Source: Lachnospiraceae bacterium (lineage in GTDB: Bacteria > Bacillota > Clostridia > Lachnospirales > Lachnospiraceae). From it: a stretch of DNA of 56,506 bases. The stretch's first letter is position 1. Every line of letters begins with the position of its first letter. A model generated the notes under the pieces. It had not been told where the DNA came from and did not search any database. It was given only the letters and a program-made list of their open reading frames with translations. Below are positions 1 to 10,112 of the stretch, piece after piece. Made by a program: the position numbers and the translations under genes. The DNA lies in NCBI GenBank assembly GCA_017612555.1, contig JAGAFR010000071.1:1-56506 (forward strand), in the 5' to 3' direction.

Positions 1-2
1 AA

Positions 3-1232
3 CTTGCTGCCGATCTAGTGATATTCAACACATGTACCGTAAGGGATAACGCAAACCAGAAACTGTACGGTCACTTGGGGAGCCTGCGGCCTCTTAAAAA
101 GAGCCGCCCCGACATGATCATAGGACTTTGCGGGTGCCTGGCGCAGGAGCCGACTGCACGCGAAAAGATCATGACAAGCTACTCCTTTGTTGATCTTGTT
201 TTCGGAACGCATAACGTGTTTGACCTGCCAAGACTCCTTGTGAGGGTACTGACAAGGGAGCATACTACAGGAAAAGGTCATATCATCTCGGAAATATGGG
301 ACGATACCGACAGGATCGTTGAGGATATTCCGGTTAAGCGCAACTATACTTTCAAGTCAGGCGTGAACATTATGTTCGGCTGCAACAATTTCTGCAGTTA
401 CTGCATCGTTCCCTATGTCAGGGGTCGTGAGAGGAGCCGTACTTCCGAAGATATAATACAAGAGATAAAGAGGCTGTCGGCTGACGGAGTGAAGGAAGTG
501 ATGCTCCTTGGACAGAACGTCAACTCGTACGGAAAAGGGCTTACGGAAAACATCACTTTTGCACAGCTCCTTCGCAAAGTTGAAGATGTAGACGGTATAG
601 AGCGGATAAGGTTCATGACGAGCCATCCGAAGGACCTGTCGGATGAACTCATAGATGTGATGGCGGATTCAACCAAGATATGCCGGCATATACATCTGCC
701 GCTTCAGTCCGGATCCACAAGGATACTTCAGTCGATGAACAGGCACTATACGAAGGAACAGTATACAGATCTTGCTCTTTCAATAAGGGACAGGATAAAG
801 GATATAGCCATTACTACAGACATCATCATCGGATATCCGACGGAAACCGAGGCGGATATAGAAGATACGATCGATGTGATAGATAAAGTAAAGTTTGACG
901 GAGCTTTTACTTTCATATATTCAAAGCGTGCAGGAACGCCTGCGGCATCTATGGAAGGACAGCTCTCACCCGAGACGACCAAGGTTTTCTTTGACAGAGT
1001 ACTGGCAAAGGTTCAGGAAGTATCGGTGGAGCAGGCAATGAAGAACGAAGGCGCCGTCATGGATGTTCTTGTTGAAGATATCAACAGACAGGACGAATCA
1101 CTTGTCACAGGGAGACTTTCCAACAACTTAAACGTTCATTTCCCGGGAGACGAGTCGCTGATCGGAAGGATTGTTCCGGTGAGGCTTGAAAAGTGCAAAG
1201 GATTCTACTATATTGGTAAAATGACAAATTAA
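3..1232 (+). CDS. miaB: tRNA-2-methylthio-N6-dimethylallyladenosine synthase MiaB (5' end outside window)
   Basis: MiaB is a radical-SAM methylthiotransferase that adds a methylthio group to i6A37 of tRNAs reading UNN codons. The reading frame is open from base 3, so the start lies upstream of the window and the GTG at 18 is an internal valine codon. The MTTase N-terminal domain is visible, with an NTCTVRDNA block (Cys codon at 33) and a GLCGCLAQE block. The radical-SAM CX3CX2C cluster has Cys codons at 381, 393 and 402 and is followed by YVRGRERSR. The C-terminus is of TRAM type. The remaining roughly 410 codons fit a 450-480-residue family with only the first part missing. leuS follows after 16 nt, so the two are probably co-transcribed. 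MiaB is favoured over the paralogue MtaB by the NTC...VR.NA pattern and the RGRERSR sequence. Confidence 0.93.
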   Translation, partial: LAADLVIFNTCTVRDNANQKLYGHLGSLRPLKKSRPDMIIGLCGCLAQEPTAREKIMTSYSFVDLVFGTHNVFDLPRLLVRVLTREHTTGKGHIISEIWDDTDRIVEDIPVKRNYTFKSGVNIMFGCNNFCSYCIVPYVRGRERSRTSEDIIQEIKRLSADGVKEVMLLGQNVNSYGKGLTENITFAQLLRKVEDVDGIERIRFMTSHPKDLSDELIDVMADSTKICRHIHLPLQSGSTRILQSMNRHYTKEQYTDLALSIRDRIKDIAITTDIIIGYPTETEADIEDTIDVIDKVKFDGAFTFIYSKRAGTPAASMEGQLSPETTKVFFDRVLAKVQEVSVEQAMKNEGAVMDVLVEDINRQDESLVTGRLSNNLNVHFPGDESLIGRIVPVRLEKCKGFYYIGKMTN

Positions 1233-1248
1233 TTTTGGGAGAAAAAAG

Positions 1249-3648
1249 ATGGGAAAATACTACGATCACGAAGAAATTGAGAAGAAATGGCAGAAGAAAT
1301 GGGAAGAGGCAGGTGTCTTTAAAGCCCAAGATCACGGCGACAAACCCAAATTCTACGGGCTTGTTGAGTTTCCGTATCCTTCGGGAGCCGGAATGCATGT
1401 GGGTCATATCAAGGCATATTCCAGCATAGAGGTCATCTCGAGAAAGCGCCGCATGCAGGGGTATAACGTTCTGTTTCCGATAGGATTTGATTCATTCGGA
1501 CTTCCCGCAGAAAATTATGCCATCAAGACCGGAACTCATCCTGCTGTCATAACGCAGCAGAATATAGAGCATTTCTCGGATCAGCTCCGTGCCGTCGGTT
1601 TTTCATTTGACTGGGACAGGGATCTTGCTACGAGCAATCCCGATTATTACAAGTGGACCCAGTGGATATTCCTCAAGCTCTTTGAAAAGGGGCTCGTGTT
1701 CCGCGCAAATACGCTCGTCAATTACTGTCCTCACTGTAAAGTCGTTCTGTCCAACGAAGACAGCCAGGGCGGCAAGTGCGACATATGCCACAGTGATGTG
1801 GTCCAGAAGGAAAAATCGGTATGGTACCTTCGTATAACCGATTATGCGGATAAGCTCCTCGAAGGACTTGATACCGTTGACTTCCCTGACAATGTCAAGC
1901 AGCAGGAGGTCAACTGGATCGGAAAGAGTGAAGGTGCATTTGTTGATTTTTCATTAAAGGGTATAGATGAAAAGCTTGAGATATACACGACCAGACCCGA
2001 TACGCTCTACGGCGTTACGTTCATGGTAATGGCTCCCGAGCATCCGCTCATCGATAAATACAAGGATATGCTCACAAACTTTGATGAAGTTACGGCATAC
2101 CGTGATGAGTGCGCCAAGAAGACCGAGTTCGAGCGTACGCAGCTCGTAAAGGATAAGACAGGCGTTAAGCTCAGCGGTATAAGCGCGATCAACCCGATAA
2201 CCGGCAAGGAGATACCGGTATTTATCGCCGATTATGTAATGATGGGATACGGTACCGGTGCCATCATGGCTGTTCCCGCACACGATCAGCGTGACTGGGA
2301 ATTCGCGAAGAAGTTCGGAGTCGAGATCATTCCCGTAATAGAAGGCGGAGATATTGAAACGGAAGCATATACCGGCGACGGTAATATGATCAATTCGGAT
2401 ATACTTAACGGCCTTACGAACAAGAAAGATTCCATCGCAAGAATGCTTGAATATCTTGAAGAAAAGGGTATCGGCAAGAAGGGCGTTCAGTACAAGATGA
2501 AGGACTGGGCGTTCAACCGTCAGAGATATTGGGGAGAGCCTATTCCCCTCGTTCATTGTCCTCATTGCGGAGTTGTTGCGGTTCCTTATGATGAGCTGCC
2601 GCTCACGCTTCCCGATGTTGAAAACTTTGAGCCCGGTGAAGACGGTAATTCACCGCTTGCCAAGATCGATTCGTTCGTCAACTGCAAGTGTCCGAAGTGC
2701 GGAGCAGATGCTAAGCGTGAGACCGATACGATGCCGCAGTGGGCAGGTTCTTCATGGTATTTCCTGCGCTTCTGTGATCCGAAGAATGATAAGGCTCTTG
2801 CTGACAGTGAAAAGCTCAAGTATTGGATGCCCGTTGACTGGTACAACGGCGGTATGGAGCACGTTACAAGGCATCTGATCTACTCAAGGTTCTGGCACAG
2901 ATTCCTGTATGATAACGGGATCGTCAATACTCCCGAGCCTTATGCAAAGCGCTCATATCAGGGGCTGATCTTAGGACCCGACGGCGAGAAGATGAGTAAG
3001 AGTAAAGGAAACGTCGTGGATCCCATGGATATCGTAAAAGAGTACGGTGCCGACACACTGCGCCTTTATGTTCTGTTCATGGGCGATTACGGTGCAGCTA
3101 CGCCCTGGAGTGAGAACGGTGTTAAGGGATGTAAGAGGTTCATTGACAGATTCTATCAGCTCCCTTCGATGGTAGATGCCAAATCTGATGATAAGTCTCT
3201 TGAGTCAAGTCTTCACAAGATGATCAAGAAAGTCTCGGAAGATATAGAGCAGATGAAGTTCAACACCGCGATCGCTGCGATGATGACTTTCATGAATGAA
3301 GTATATGCGAACGGTTCGATCAGCAAGGAAGAGCTTAAGGTGTTCATAAGGCTCCTGGCACCTTTTTCTCCTCATATATGCGAAGAACTGTGGGAACAGC
3401 TCGGGGGAGAAGGGCTCGTTGCCATATCGCCGTGGCCCGAGTATGATGAAGCCAAGACGGTTGATGCGACAATTGAGATCGCCGTACAGATAAACGGAAA
3501 GCTTCGTACTACGATAATGATCGACAAGGATGAGCCTAAGGATTCAGCCATTGCCAAGGGCAAAGAGGCTGTTGCCGACAAGCTCACAGGCAATATTGTA
3601 AAAGAGATTTACGTTCCGGGTAAGATTGTGAACATTGTAATGAAGTAG
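1249..3648 (+). CDS. leuS: Leucyl-tRNA synthetase
   Basis: Cytoplasmic class I aminoacyl-tRNA synthetase that charges tRNA-Leu. At 799 residues it has the usual bacterial length. The HIGH-type signature appears as PYPSGAGMHVGH near residues 43-54 and the KMSKS loop as EKMSKSKGN near residue 580. Between them lie a Cys-rich zinc-binding insertion (CPHCK...CDICH) and the CP1 editing domain, with TTRPDTLYG and GTGAIMAVPAHDQRD. The C-terminal anticodon-binding domain is present. The start ATG has a GGGAG ribosome binding site a few bases upstream and lies 16 nt behind miaB. No terminator follows, and a secreted-protein gene begins 18 nt downstream. Confidence 0.97.
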   Translation: MGKYYDHEEIEKKWQKKWEEAGVFKAQDHGDKPKFYGLVEFPYPSGAGMHVGHIKAYSSIEVISRKRRMQGYNVLFPIGFDSFGLPAENYAIKTGTHPAVITQQNIEHFSDQLRAVGFSFDWDRDLATSNPDYYKWTQWIFLKLFEKGLVFRANTLVNYCPHCKVVLSNEDSQGGKCDICHSDVVQKEKSVWYLRITDYADKLLEGLDTVDFPDNVKQQEVNWIGKSEGAFVDFSLKGIDEKLEIYTTRPDTLYGVTFMVMAPEHPLIDKYKDMLTNFDEVTAYRDECAKKTEFERTQLVKDKTGVKLSGISAINPITGKEIPVFIADYVMMGYGTGAIMAVPAHDQRDWEFAKKFGVEIIPVIEGGDIETEAYTGDGNMINSDILNGLTNKKDSIARMLEYLEEKGIGKKGVQYKMKDWAFNRQRYWGEPIPLVHCPHCGVVAVPYDELPLTLPDVENFEPGEDGNSPLAKIDSFVNCKCPKCGADAKRETDTMPQWAGSSWYFLRFCDPKNDKALADSEKLKYWMPVDWYNGGMEHVTRHLIYSRFWHRFLYDNGIVNTPEPYAKRSYQGLILGPDGEKMSKSKGNVVDPMDIVKEYGADTLRLYVLFMGDYGAATPWSENGVKGCKRFIDRFYQLPSMVDAKSDDKSLESSLHKMIKKVSEDIEQMKFNTAIAAMMTFMNEVYANGSISKEELKVFIRLLAPFSPHICEELWEQLGGEGLVAISPWPEYDEAKTVDATIEIAVQINGKLRTTIMIDKDEPKDSAIAKGKEAVADKLTGNIVKEIYVPGKIVNIVMK

Positions 3649-3666
3649 ATCGAAAGGTGGGATAAC

Positions 3667-6600
3667 ATGAGGAAAAGTAAACGCACACTTAACGGTATTT
3701 TACTTGCATGGACACTTGTATTTTCTCAGGCTGTTGGTTTAACATTCGGAGCTGTAAACGTATCTGCAGAAGAAACCGTCGAGGTTGAATCTGTTGAAAC
3801 TGTAGAGAATGAGACGGTTGAAGAAGAAGTCTCAAATGATCAGGCGGATGATGAAGAGATAATCGTCAATGAAGGCGATAATGAAGAGTCTGATCCCGAT
3901 ACTTATGTATATGTTGAGGAGACAAAGTGCCACTTTACTTTTCTTATCATGAGTAACGGAATAATACATAAGGCTGAAGAACCCAACAACCTTACTGCTG
4001 CAGGCAATATGTACAGTGCTGTCAATCCGATGGCTATCAATCAGATCATGGTCTGGGCCGGTGATAACGACATACTGGGCTGGGAGCTTGGAATCAATGG
4101 TCATGCCGGTTCTGTATGGCTGACTGATGATTTTAAGGACGAGAGTACAAATACCGATTATCAGTTCGAGCCGAACATGGACTACACGCTTACGGCTGCG
4201 CTGAAAAGAGCATCTGCGAGCAACTTATTTGTCGAAGCTGTTCCTGCGGTATACTACGATGGAAGAGCACATGTATCATTCATGGAGACATTAAGTTCGG
4301 CTGATAAGAATAAGAGTATCGGCGATCTTGAGATGCCGGTTCTTTATCTTCCCAATGGAGCTGCTTATGAAGATGCGATCCTTCTTCGCCCGGGCAAGGA
4401 TTATAAGCTTACATACAAAAACAATGTCAATGCTTCGATGAAGATGACGGATGAGGGAACTTACGAATCGTGTGTTCCCGAGAAGAAAAGACCTTGTGTA
4501 CAGATAACAGGTATCAATGAATACGCAGGATTCTCTACGGATGTATACTTTGACATACTTCCGTATAACTTCGGCGAGCATGATCAATATCAATATGACG
4601 GCAAGTACAATGCGCAGTATGAGGGGATCGATACAAGCTATACTCTCAAGAACGGAAAGCTTACCAAGGCTGTTTCACCGAAGGTCACTTTTTACAACGC
4701 ATATACAGGCAAGAGGACGACGCTCAAGGCCGGAACCGACTATGAAGTGCGTCTGTACAGATATGATGAAAGCAGCAAATGGATTTATAAGGATTCCGTG
4801 ACTGAGACGGGCAGATGGCTGTGTACGGTGCGCGGCAAAGGGAATTTCTGCGGAACTCTGTTTGGACAGGCTATATATGACAGTAATGCCGTGTTTAATG
4901 ACGGGACAAAACCCGGTGGAATCAATCCCGCCGTATGTAATTATACCGGAGCATCCGTTCCGAACGGTCAGTTCAGGGTAGAGGATTCCGAACGTGATCT
5001 GTCCAAAGCAAAAGTGACTGTAAAGAATAAGTCCGTTCCCTATGTACACGGGAGGACCTATACAGGAACCGAACTTGGACTTAAAGTATCGATAGGCGGG
5101 TATACACTTAGTGAAGGCATAGATTACAGGGTAATATATGACGGTGATGATTTTACGTATCTTACCGGGAAGTATACTTCGACAGGTGTATTTACAACAT
5201 CCGTTAATAAAGCCGTATTTAATGATGAGATCTGGATGGCCAATAAATACAAGGTCAAGATCGAGGCTGTAGCCGGAAATCCCAACGGTTATTACGGATC
5301 ACAAGACAGTAATAGTACAGTAACGATCAAGGGAATAAAGATACAGCCCGGATGGTTCAAACTAAGTACCGCATCGCGCAAATATGACGGCACATACGGC
5401 GCGGGCGGCTCATTTACGTGTGATCCGAGGATGAAGGTTGTGGATATAAGTAATACTGTAGATTCCTATCTGTCGGGTCACTACACGGATTCTTCAAATT
5501 ACAGGACTTACGATTATTCGGGCGGAGTAAAGGCAGTGTTTAACAATTCCGCTTATACAACTTCTTATTATGATTATGGTGTCATGGTGCTGTCAGAATA
5601 TGCCAAACTGCCCGGATCATACAAGAGAAGAGTTATACCGTTCGGCCCCGGAGTCGATCACAGCCAGGAGGCAGAGGTCGGATTTAAGATCAAACCGATC
5701 TCGATGAAGGAAGCAGCAAAGAATAATATCATAAAAGTGGCCGCAACCGAGGGGAAATATAATGCGGGCGGTGCGCTTCCGGGACTTGTTACCATCACTT
5801 TTAACGGTAAAGTCAACAATCTGAATATGAACTTTAATGATCAATTATTCTACATATATGACAAAAATAATGATCATATGCTGGTTAAGCTTACTGCAAC
5901 CGGTAACACCGCTCCCGGAAAGGGCTATATAACTGTTACTGCAGGTGATAGCAAAACACTTACGGGATCACTTTCAAAGGCAACATATTTTAATATCTAT
6001 AAATGTGATGTGACATCTCCGACGATCAGGGTCCTTGAGAACAGTGATTATCTCGTATCATATGGCAAGAGAACCGATATGGTAGCTGTTACGGCATCCG
6101 AGCCTGTAGGAACTCTGTATGCGACTATGCAGCCTGTAGCTGCCGATAAGAACGGAAACTTCCCTTCGAAGTACAAGATAGACCTGTTCCAGTCTTATTC
6201 TGCAGATGGAGACGGATATTACGGAAACAGAGCCGCACTTAAGAAACTGTCACCAAGTCAGTATACGCTGACACCGACACCTTCATCGCCTAACAGTTTC
6301 ACCGTTAAGGTCAGTACGGGAAAAGACGGAGTTGCTAAGACAGGCTTTAACTTTACGACAACAACTACCCTGAGTAAAGATTATGATGTTTATAATGAAG
6401 GTGTTAAGATAACAAGCGTTACGGTCACATATGCAGGGGACAGTTATACGCTTCCTGCAGACAGCAAAAAGCTTGTAACACAGTACAAAGGAAGTCAGGT
6501 GAAATTTGATGCCGTCACCGAGGTCAGGGTCAGTTCCAAGACAGACGGTGAAACAACCGTTCCGGTATCGGACTGCACGATAACATACGGAGACAATATC

Positions 6601-6723
6601 AAGGCAGGAAAGAACACAGGTACCATGACCGTAACCCTTAAGAAGGGTACAGGCGGATACAAGTATGGTGCGGAAAAGACATTTAACTTTACGATTAAAG
6701 GAAAAGATAAAGTTACGATGTAA
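3667..6723 (+). CDS. Large secreted beta-sandwich repeat protein (1018 aa, no cell-wall anchor seen)
   Basis: No specific family is recognised. The N-terminus is a Sec signal peptide: a basic start (MRKSKR), a hydrophobic core to about residue 28, and a VSA-EE-type cleavage region near residue 36. A strongly acidic Glu/Asp/Val spacer follows to about residue 75. The rest is beta-rich, with loose repeats of the form KDYKLTYKNN ... ITGINEYAG ... YFDI, a pattern common in Lachnospiraceae surface proteins and also present in the metallopeptidase encoded at 17464. The protein ends in KGKDKVTM with no LPXTG-like motif and no membrane tail, so it is probably released or held non-covalently. The start has an AAAGGTGGG ribosome binding site. 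The gene lies 18 nt behind leuS with no promoter or terminator visible between them. A good terminator follows it. Confidence 0.75.
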   Translation: MRKSKRTLNGILLAWTLVFSQAVGLTFGAVNVSAEETVEVESVETVENETVEEEVSNDQADDEEIIVNEGDNEESDPDTYVYVEETKCHFTFLIMSNGIIHKAEEPNNLTAAGNMYSAVNPMAINQIMVWAGDNDILGWELGINGHAGSVWLTDDFKDESTNTDYQFEPNMDYTLTAALKRASASNLFVEAVPAVYYDGRAHVSFMETLSSADKNKSIGDLEMPVLYLPNGAAYEDAILLRPGKDYKLTYKNNVNASMKMTDEGTYESCVPEKKRPCVQITGINEYAGFSTDVYFDILPYNFGEHDQYQYDGKYNAQYEGIDTSYTLKNGKLTKAVSPKVTFYNAYTGKRTTLKAGTDYEVRLYRYDESSKWIYKDSVTETGRWLCTVRGKGNFCGTLFGQAIYDSNAVFNDGTKPGGINPAVCNYTGASVPNGQFRVEDSERDLSKAKVTVKNKSVPYVHGRTYTGTELGLKVSIGGYTLSEGIDYRVIYDGDDFTYLTGKYTSTGVFTTSVNKAVFNDEIWMANKYKVKIEAVAGNPNGYYGSQDSNSTVTIKGIKIQPGWFKLSTASRKYDGTYGAGGSFTCDPRMKVVDISNTVDSYLSGHYTDSSNYRTYDYSGGVKAVFNNSAYTTSYYDYGVMVLSEYAKLPGSYKRRVIPFGPGVDHSQEAEVGFKIKPISMKEAAKNNIIKVAATEGKYNAGGALPGLVTITFNGKVNNLNMNFNDQLFYIYDKNNDHMLVKLTATGNTAPGKGYITVTAGDSKTLTGSLSKATYFNIYKCDVTSPTIRVLENSDYLVSYGKRTDMVAVTASEPVGTLYATMQPVAADKNGNFPSKYKIDLFQSYSADGDGYYGNRAALKKLSPSQYTLTPTPSSPNSFTVKVSTGKDGVAKTGFNFTTTTTLSKDYDVYNEGVKITSVTVTYAGDSYTLPADSKKLVTQYKGSQVKFDAVTEVRVSSKTDGETTVPVSDCTITYGDNIKAGKNTGTMTVTLKKGTGGYKYGAEKTFNFTIKGKDKVTM

Positions 6724-6728
6724 CAGAA

Positions 6729-6755
6729 AATCCCCGGTCTTCCGGGGATTTTTTT
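6729..6755 (+). terminator. Rho-independent terminator after the first secreted protein
   Basis: A 9-bp perfect stem (AATCCCCGG / CCGGGGATT) with a 4-nt TCTT loop runs straight into a run of seven T residues. It closes the miaB-leuS-secreted protein transcript and separates it from the gene at 6853. Confidence 0.92.
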
Positions 6756-6852
6756 GTTACCGACAGCGATATTTTTGACAGATCGCTCGTATTATATTAA
6801 CAGAAAGATAAATATGATCATGGAAGATCAATAAATAAAGGAGGAATAGTTT

Positions 6853-9800
6853 ATGTCAAAGTTCAGAGTATGTGTTCATCGCTGGATCACGGGGATCCTG
6901 GCATCAGCAATGGTATTTACAGCGTTACCGGTAAATGCATTTGCTGAGGAAGTTGAAGTTTTTGAAGATGATCTTCAGATTGTGACTGAAGGTGAAAACG
7001 AAGGCAATAACGAAGGTGAAGGTGCAGGCGAAGGCGAAGGTGAAGAGAATTATGCCGTAACCTTTGCTACGACCGGTATTGAATCGATCAGTTATAAAGT
7101 CGGTGAGGGTGCAGAACAGACATGGAGTGAGAGCTCTGAGCCTGTAAGTGTTGCTAAGGACAGCGCCTTTACTATTACCGGGATTACAGTAGCTGACAGA
7201 TATGATGCAGATACTGTTTCCGTAAAAGTCGGAGAGGCGACGATAGAAAAATCAGGCACATCATGGAGCGTTGGAACGATTTCTGCTGCCACGACCGTAA
7301 CGGTAACAGCTGCTCTTTCGGAGTGTAATGTTGCGTTTACTGTTGACGGCATTAAGGAGATAAAGTATACGATAGGCAGCGGTGACGAGGAGACTTGGAT
7401 GCCTGGTTACAGCGTGAATCCAAGCGTTCCTAACGGACAGGCGCTTGTGATCACAGGTATCACGGTCATGGAAGGATACAAGGCAGATGCAGTATCCGTT
7501 AAAGACGGTGAGACTACGATAACAAAATCTGAGGATAACAAGTGGACAGTTGGCGCAATCACATCTGATAAGACTATTACGGTAGGTGCAGAGCTTAAGC
7601 CGGGAGTTACCGTAACTGCACTTGTAAATGATGCAACACCTTCGGCAGAAGTTGCAACCGTTACTCTTAGCGGGCTTGATTCAGAAAACAAGACCCAAGG
7701 AGAACAAGTGGGTGTCAGCGTTACACTTTCTTCCGGTATGATTGTTGATGAAGCAAAATATATGATAGGAACAAGCACACCTGCAGATCTTATTAAAAAC
7801 AGCAATACTGAATTCGTAGTTCCTCAAACTGCGGTTCTTACTGCAACAGAACAGGGAAATGACATCACTGTGAATCTTAAGGTGATAAATCCTGATGCTC
7901 AGGTATACGAGACAAAGCTCGGTCTTAACAAGAAGACAACAACATTTATCCTAGGAGAGGGTGCGGTTGACTGGTCTAAGATCGATATAACCAATCCTGA
8001 AACATATAAAGATACGATCCTTCTTGCTACGGCGAAATACAGCAGCAAAACAACTGTTAAGAAGATCAGTAAAGCAGAAGTCATAACCCCGGACGGATAT
8101 AGCTATCTGGATTCAGGCTGGGGACTGTTGATCGTTGGTGATGATATACGTATGTACGGATCAGATTACCTTTATACGCCGGGAAAATATACATTGAAGG
8201 TTTATCCGGCAACTCCCGACGGCAGAAGTACAAAAACGGAACCCGCTACTCTTACACTTACCGTTAAGGAACCAATATATAATATAAAGCTCAATAATGT
8301 ACCTTCCAAGGTATATAAGGCATCAGATAAGGCCGTAACGATCAAGCCTACCGTTACTTACAATTGGGGTGAGAAGGAATATGAGCCGGCAGTCAAGAAA
8401 GTTACGTGGGAGCTTCTGGACAAGGATCATAATCCTGTAAGTTCGGACAAGATCACTATCAAGAACGGAACTGTTACCATCGCCAAGGATTATACGGTAT
8501 CAACTACTCCCGCTGATAACATGTTCTTTATCAAAGCCAAGGCTGCTGATTATACCGGCAACAGCGTATATGGAGAGGCACCTTTTGAAGTAGTGAGCAC
8601 AACGACTGATATTGAATCCATCGTAATAGGATCTGTTTCGGATTTTTCAAATCCTGTGTTTAGCAGCGCTTTGCTCAGAAAAGAGATAGTAGTTAAAGAC
8701 TCAAAAGGTAATCCTGTAAGTCTTGATGATGTTACTATTACTTCAAGTGATCCCAAGAACTTTAATATCGGTTCATATTCTTACTACGATGAAGAAAAAG
8801 GAGAGGATGTTGTTCTCAAGTGTGCTGTTAAAAAGATCGAAAAAGCAGGGAAGTTTACTGTTACCGTAACGGCAAACGACGGAAGCAAGAATTCTTTCAA
8901 ACAGGTAATTAAGGTTAAGGAGGCAACTCCTTCATCATATAATGTTGTTGCATTTGCTTATCATGATTACGGCAGCAGTTCTGTACCGATAACCTTTGAT
9001 GGGAATAAAGTTGCCACATTAAATGAGTTTCCTACAAGGATATATGTATTATCCGAGGCTGTTTCAGGTGACAGCAGTGTTCTTGTGAATAATGCAACAC
9101 TTTCAGTAAAAGGCGGCAAGAAGATATCTAACGGGTCAAATACAAAAGGTAAACGTTGGATAAATGTTAAGCCGAACTCAGATAAGATCACGATCACCCA
9201 TAAGTATGGAAAAGGAAGTAGCGCTACAAATGAAACATATACAATAAACCTTGCACACTCAAAGATCAAAGTAGATGCTACCAAGAAAGCATATGATATA
9301 TGGGATGCCATGGATCAGGATTTCGAATTTGATTTCAGTGTTTCCGGAATTGATGATGCTACTGCAGGAAATTACTATCTCAGATTTAATTTCCCCGAGA
9401 GTTTTCCGAGCAAGAGTGAAAGCATATACAGAAGTCTGATCGACCATCTGAATGACGCAACTGCTGTCAGCCTTACAAAGGATTCAAGTAAGTTTACCTT
9501 ATCGGGTAATCTGTGGAGATACCAGGGATTCCCTAAGGGAACATACACCCTGAATGCTGCACTGTACAAGGCGACAGAAACCGAAGACGGTCCTGTATAT
9601 ACGGCAGTATCCGATTCGTTCGTTGTAAAATTCAAATCATCAAAGGGTAAAGCGCCTTCGGCAGCTATCGATGTTTCCGACAGGAAACCTCTGGAAGTTG
9701 CAAAGGAATCGGGTGAAAAAGCGCTCATCGGATTCAAAACATTTAAGAATGTCAGAAAAGAAAATGGCAAAGAAAAAGCGATCATGACCTCTTCGATCAA

Positions 9801-10056
9801 GGTATACTGTAACAACAAAGACGGCTCTGTAAACAAGTTTACCGAATTCTTTGATGTTATTCCGGTTGTGAAAAACGGAGATAAATATGAGCAGGCTACC
9901 GGTTATTATGCAGATGGTATTCAGCTTGAGGTTAAGGGTACAGAAGGTATCAGTGAGCCCAAGGATCTTACGGGATGGGTTAGATACACTGTTGAAGGTG
10001 AAGACGGCAATCAGAGTGTAGAAAAGCTCGAGAAGATAACCGTTAAGTTCAAATGA
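6853..10056 (+). CDS. Large secreted protein with two N-terminal ~88-residue repeats (1067 aa)
   Basis: Secreted surface protein of unknown function. The signal peptide covers residues 1-32 (basic start, hydrophobic core, NAFA-EE cleavage). Residues 45-66 are a Glu/Gly/Asn spacer. Two tandem repeats follow at about 67-156 and 157-248; both contain I(K/S).I.Y.(V/I)G.G.E.TW and the closing pattern FTITGITV / LVITGITV then VSVK.GE.TI. These repeats resemble small bacterial Ig-like or MucBP-like sandwiches, but the family is not certain. The remainder is further beta-rich modules (for example TLTVKEPIYNIKLNNVPSKV). The C-terminus ends in KITVKFK without a sorting signal or membrane helix. GGAGG lies 8-9 nt before the ATG. 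The gene sits between two terminators and is probably a single-gene transcript. Confidence 0.72.
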   Translation: MSKFRVCVHRWITGILASAMVFTALPVNAFAEEVEVFEDDLQIVTEGENEGNNEGEGAGEGEGEENYAVTFATTGIESISYKVGEGAEQTWSESSEPVSVAKDSAFTITGITVADRYDADTVSVKVGEATIEKSGTSWSVGTISAATTVTVTAALSECNVAFTVDGIKEIKYTIGSGDEETWMPGYSVNPSVPNGQALVITGITVMEGYKADAVSVKDGETTITKSEDNKWTVGAITSDKTITVGAELKPGVTVTALVNDATPSAEVATVTLSGLDSENKTQGEQVGVSVTLSSGMIVDEAKYMIGTSTPADLIKNSNTEFVVPQTAVLTATEQGNDITVNLKVINPDAQVYETKLGLNKKTTTFILGEGAVDWSKIDITNPETYKDTILLATAKYSSKTTVKKISKAEVITPDGYSYLDSGWGLLIVGDDIRMYGSDYLYTPGKYTLKVYPATPDGRSTKTEPATLTLTVKEPIYNIKLNNVPSKVYKASDKAVTIKPTVTYNWGEKEYEPAVKKVTWELLDKDHNPVSSDKITIKNGTVTIAKDYTVSTTPADNMFFIKAKAADYTGNSVYGEAPFEVVSTTTDIESIVIGSVSDFSNPVFSSALLRKEIVVKDSKGNPVSLDDVTITSSDPKNFNIGSYSYYDEEKGEDVVLKCAVKKIEKAGKFTVTVTANDGSKNSFKQVIKVKEATPSSYNVVAFAYHDYGSSSVPITFDGNKVATLNEFPTRIYVLSEAVSGDSSVLVNNATLSVKGGKKISNGSNTKGKRWINVKPNSDKITITHKYGKGSSATNETYTINLAHSKIKVDATKKAYDIWDAMDQDFEFDFSVSGIDDATAGNYYLRFNFPESFPSKSESIYRSLIDHLNDATAVSLTKDSSKFTLSGNLWRYQGFPKGTYTLNAALYKATETEDGPVYTAVSDSFVVKFKSSKGKAPSAAIDVSDRKPLEVAKESGEKALIGFKTFKNVRKENGKEKAIMTSSIKVYCNNKDGSVNKFTEFFDVIPVVKNGDKYEQATGYYADGIQLEVKGTEGISEPKDLTGWVRYTVEGEDGNQSVEKLEKITVKFK
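6985..7050 (+). repeat. Low-complexity GAAGGN hexanucleotide repeat coding an E/G-rich spacer
   Basis: The DNA repeats GAAGGT/GAAGGC hexamers with interruptions and encodes alternating Glu-Gly dipeptides between the signal peptide and the first folded repeat of the secreted protein. Such tracts can change length by slippage in multiples of six without loss of frame. Confidence 0.7.
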
Positions 10057-10073
10057 TAACCATATGATATGTC

Positions 10074-10109
10074 ATACCCCGTCACATATTGTGGCGGGGT
10101 ATTTCTTTT
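10074..10109 (+). terminator. Rho-independent terminator after the second secreted protein
   Basis: A 12-bp stem (ATACCCCGTCAC paired with GTGGCGGGGTAT, one G-U pair) with a 5-nt ATATT loop is followed by TTTCTTTT. It lies 18 nt past the stop codon and directly upstream of a promoter block. Confidence 0.9.
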
Positions 10110-10112
10110 GCT

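Noticed and set aside
1954-2565. A 203-codon open frame on the minus strand inside leuS
   Set aside because: It lies wholly within the conserved leuS frame, has no ribosome binding site, and its translation resembles no protein family. Similar long antisense frames elsewhere in the window were dropped for the same reason.
6775-6802. Possible promoter for the secreted protein at 6853
   Set aside because: TTGACA at 6775-6780 is perfect, but no good -10 box lies at 16-18 bp; the best candidates are TTAACA at 6797-6802 and a TATATT that is too close. A promoter is likely in this gap, but its boxes could not be fixed.
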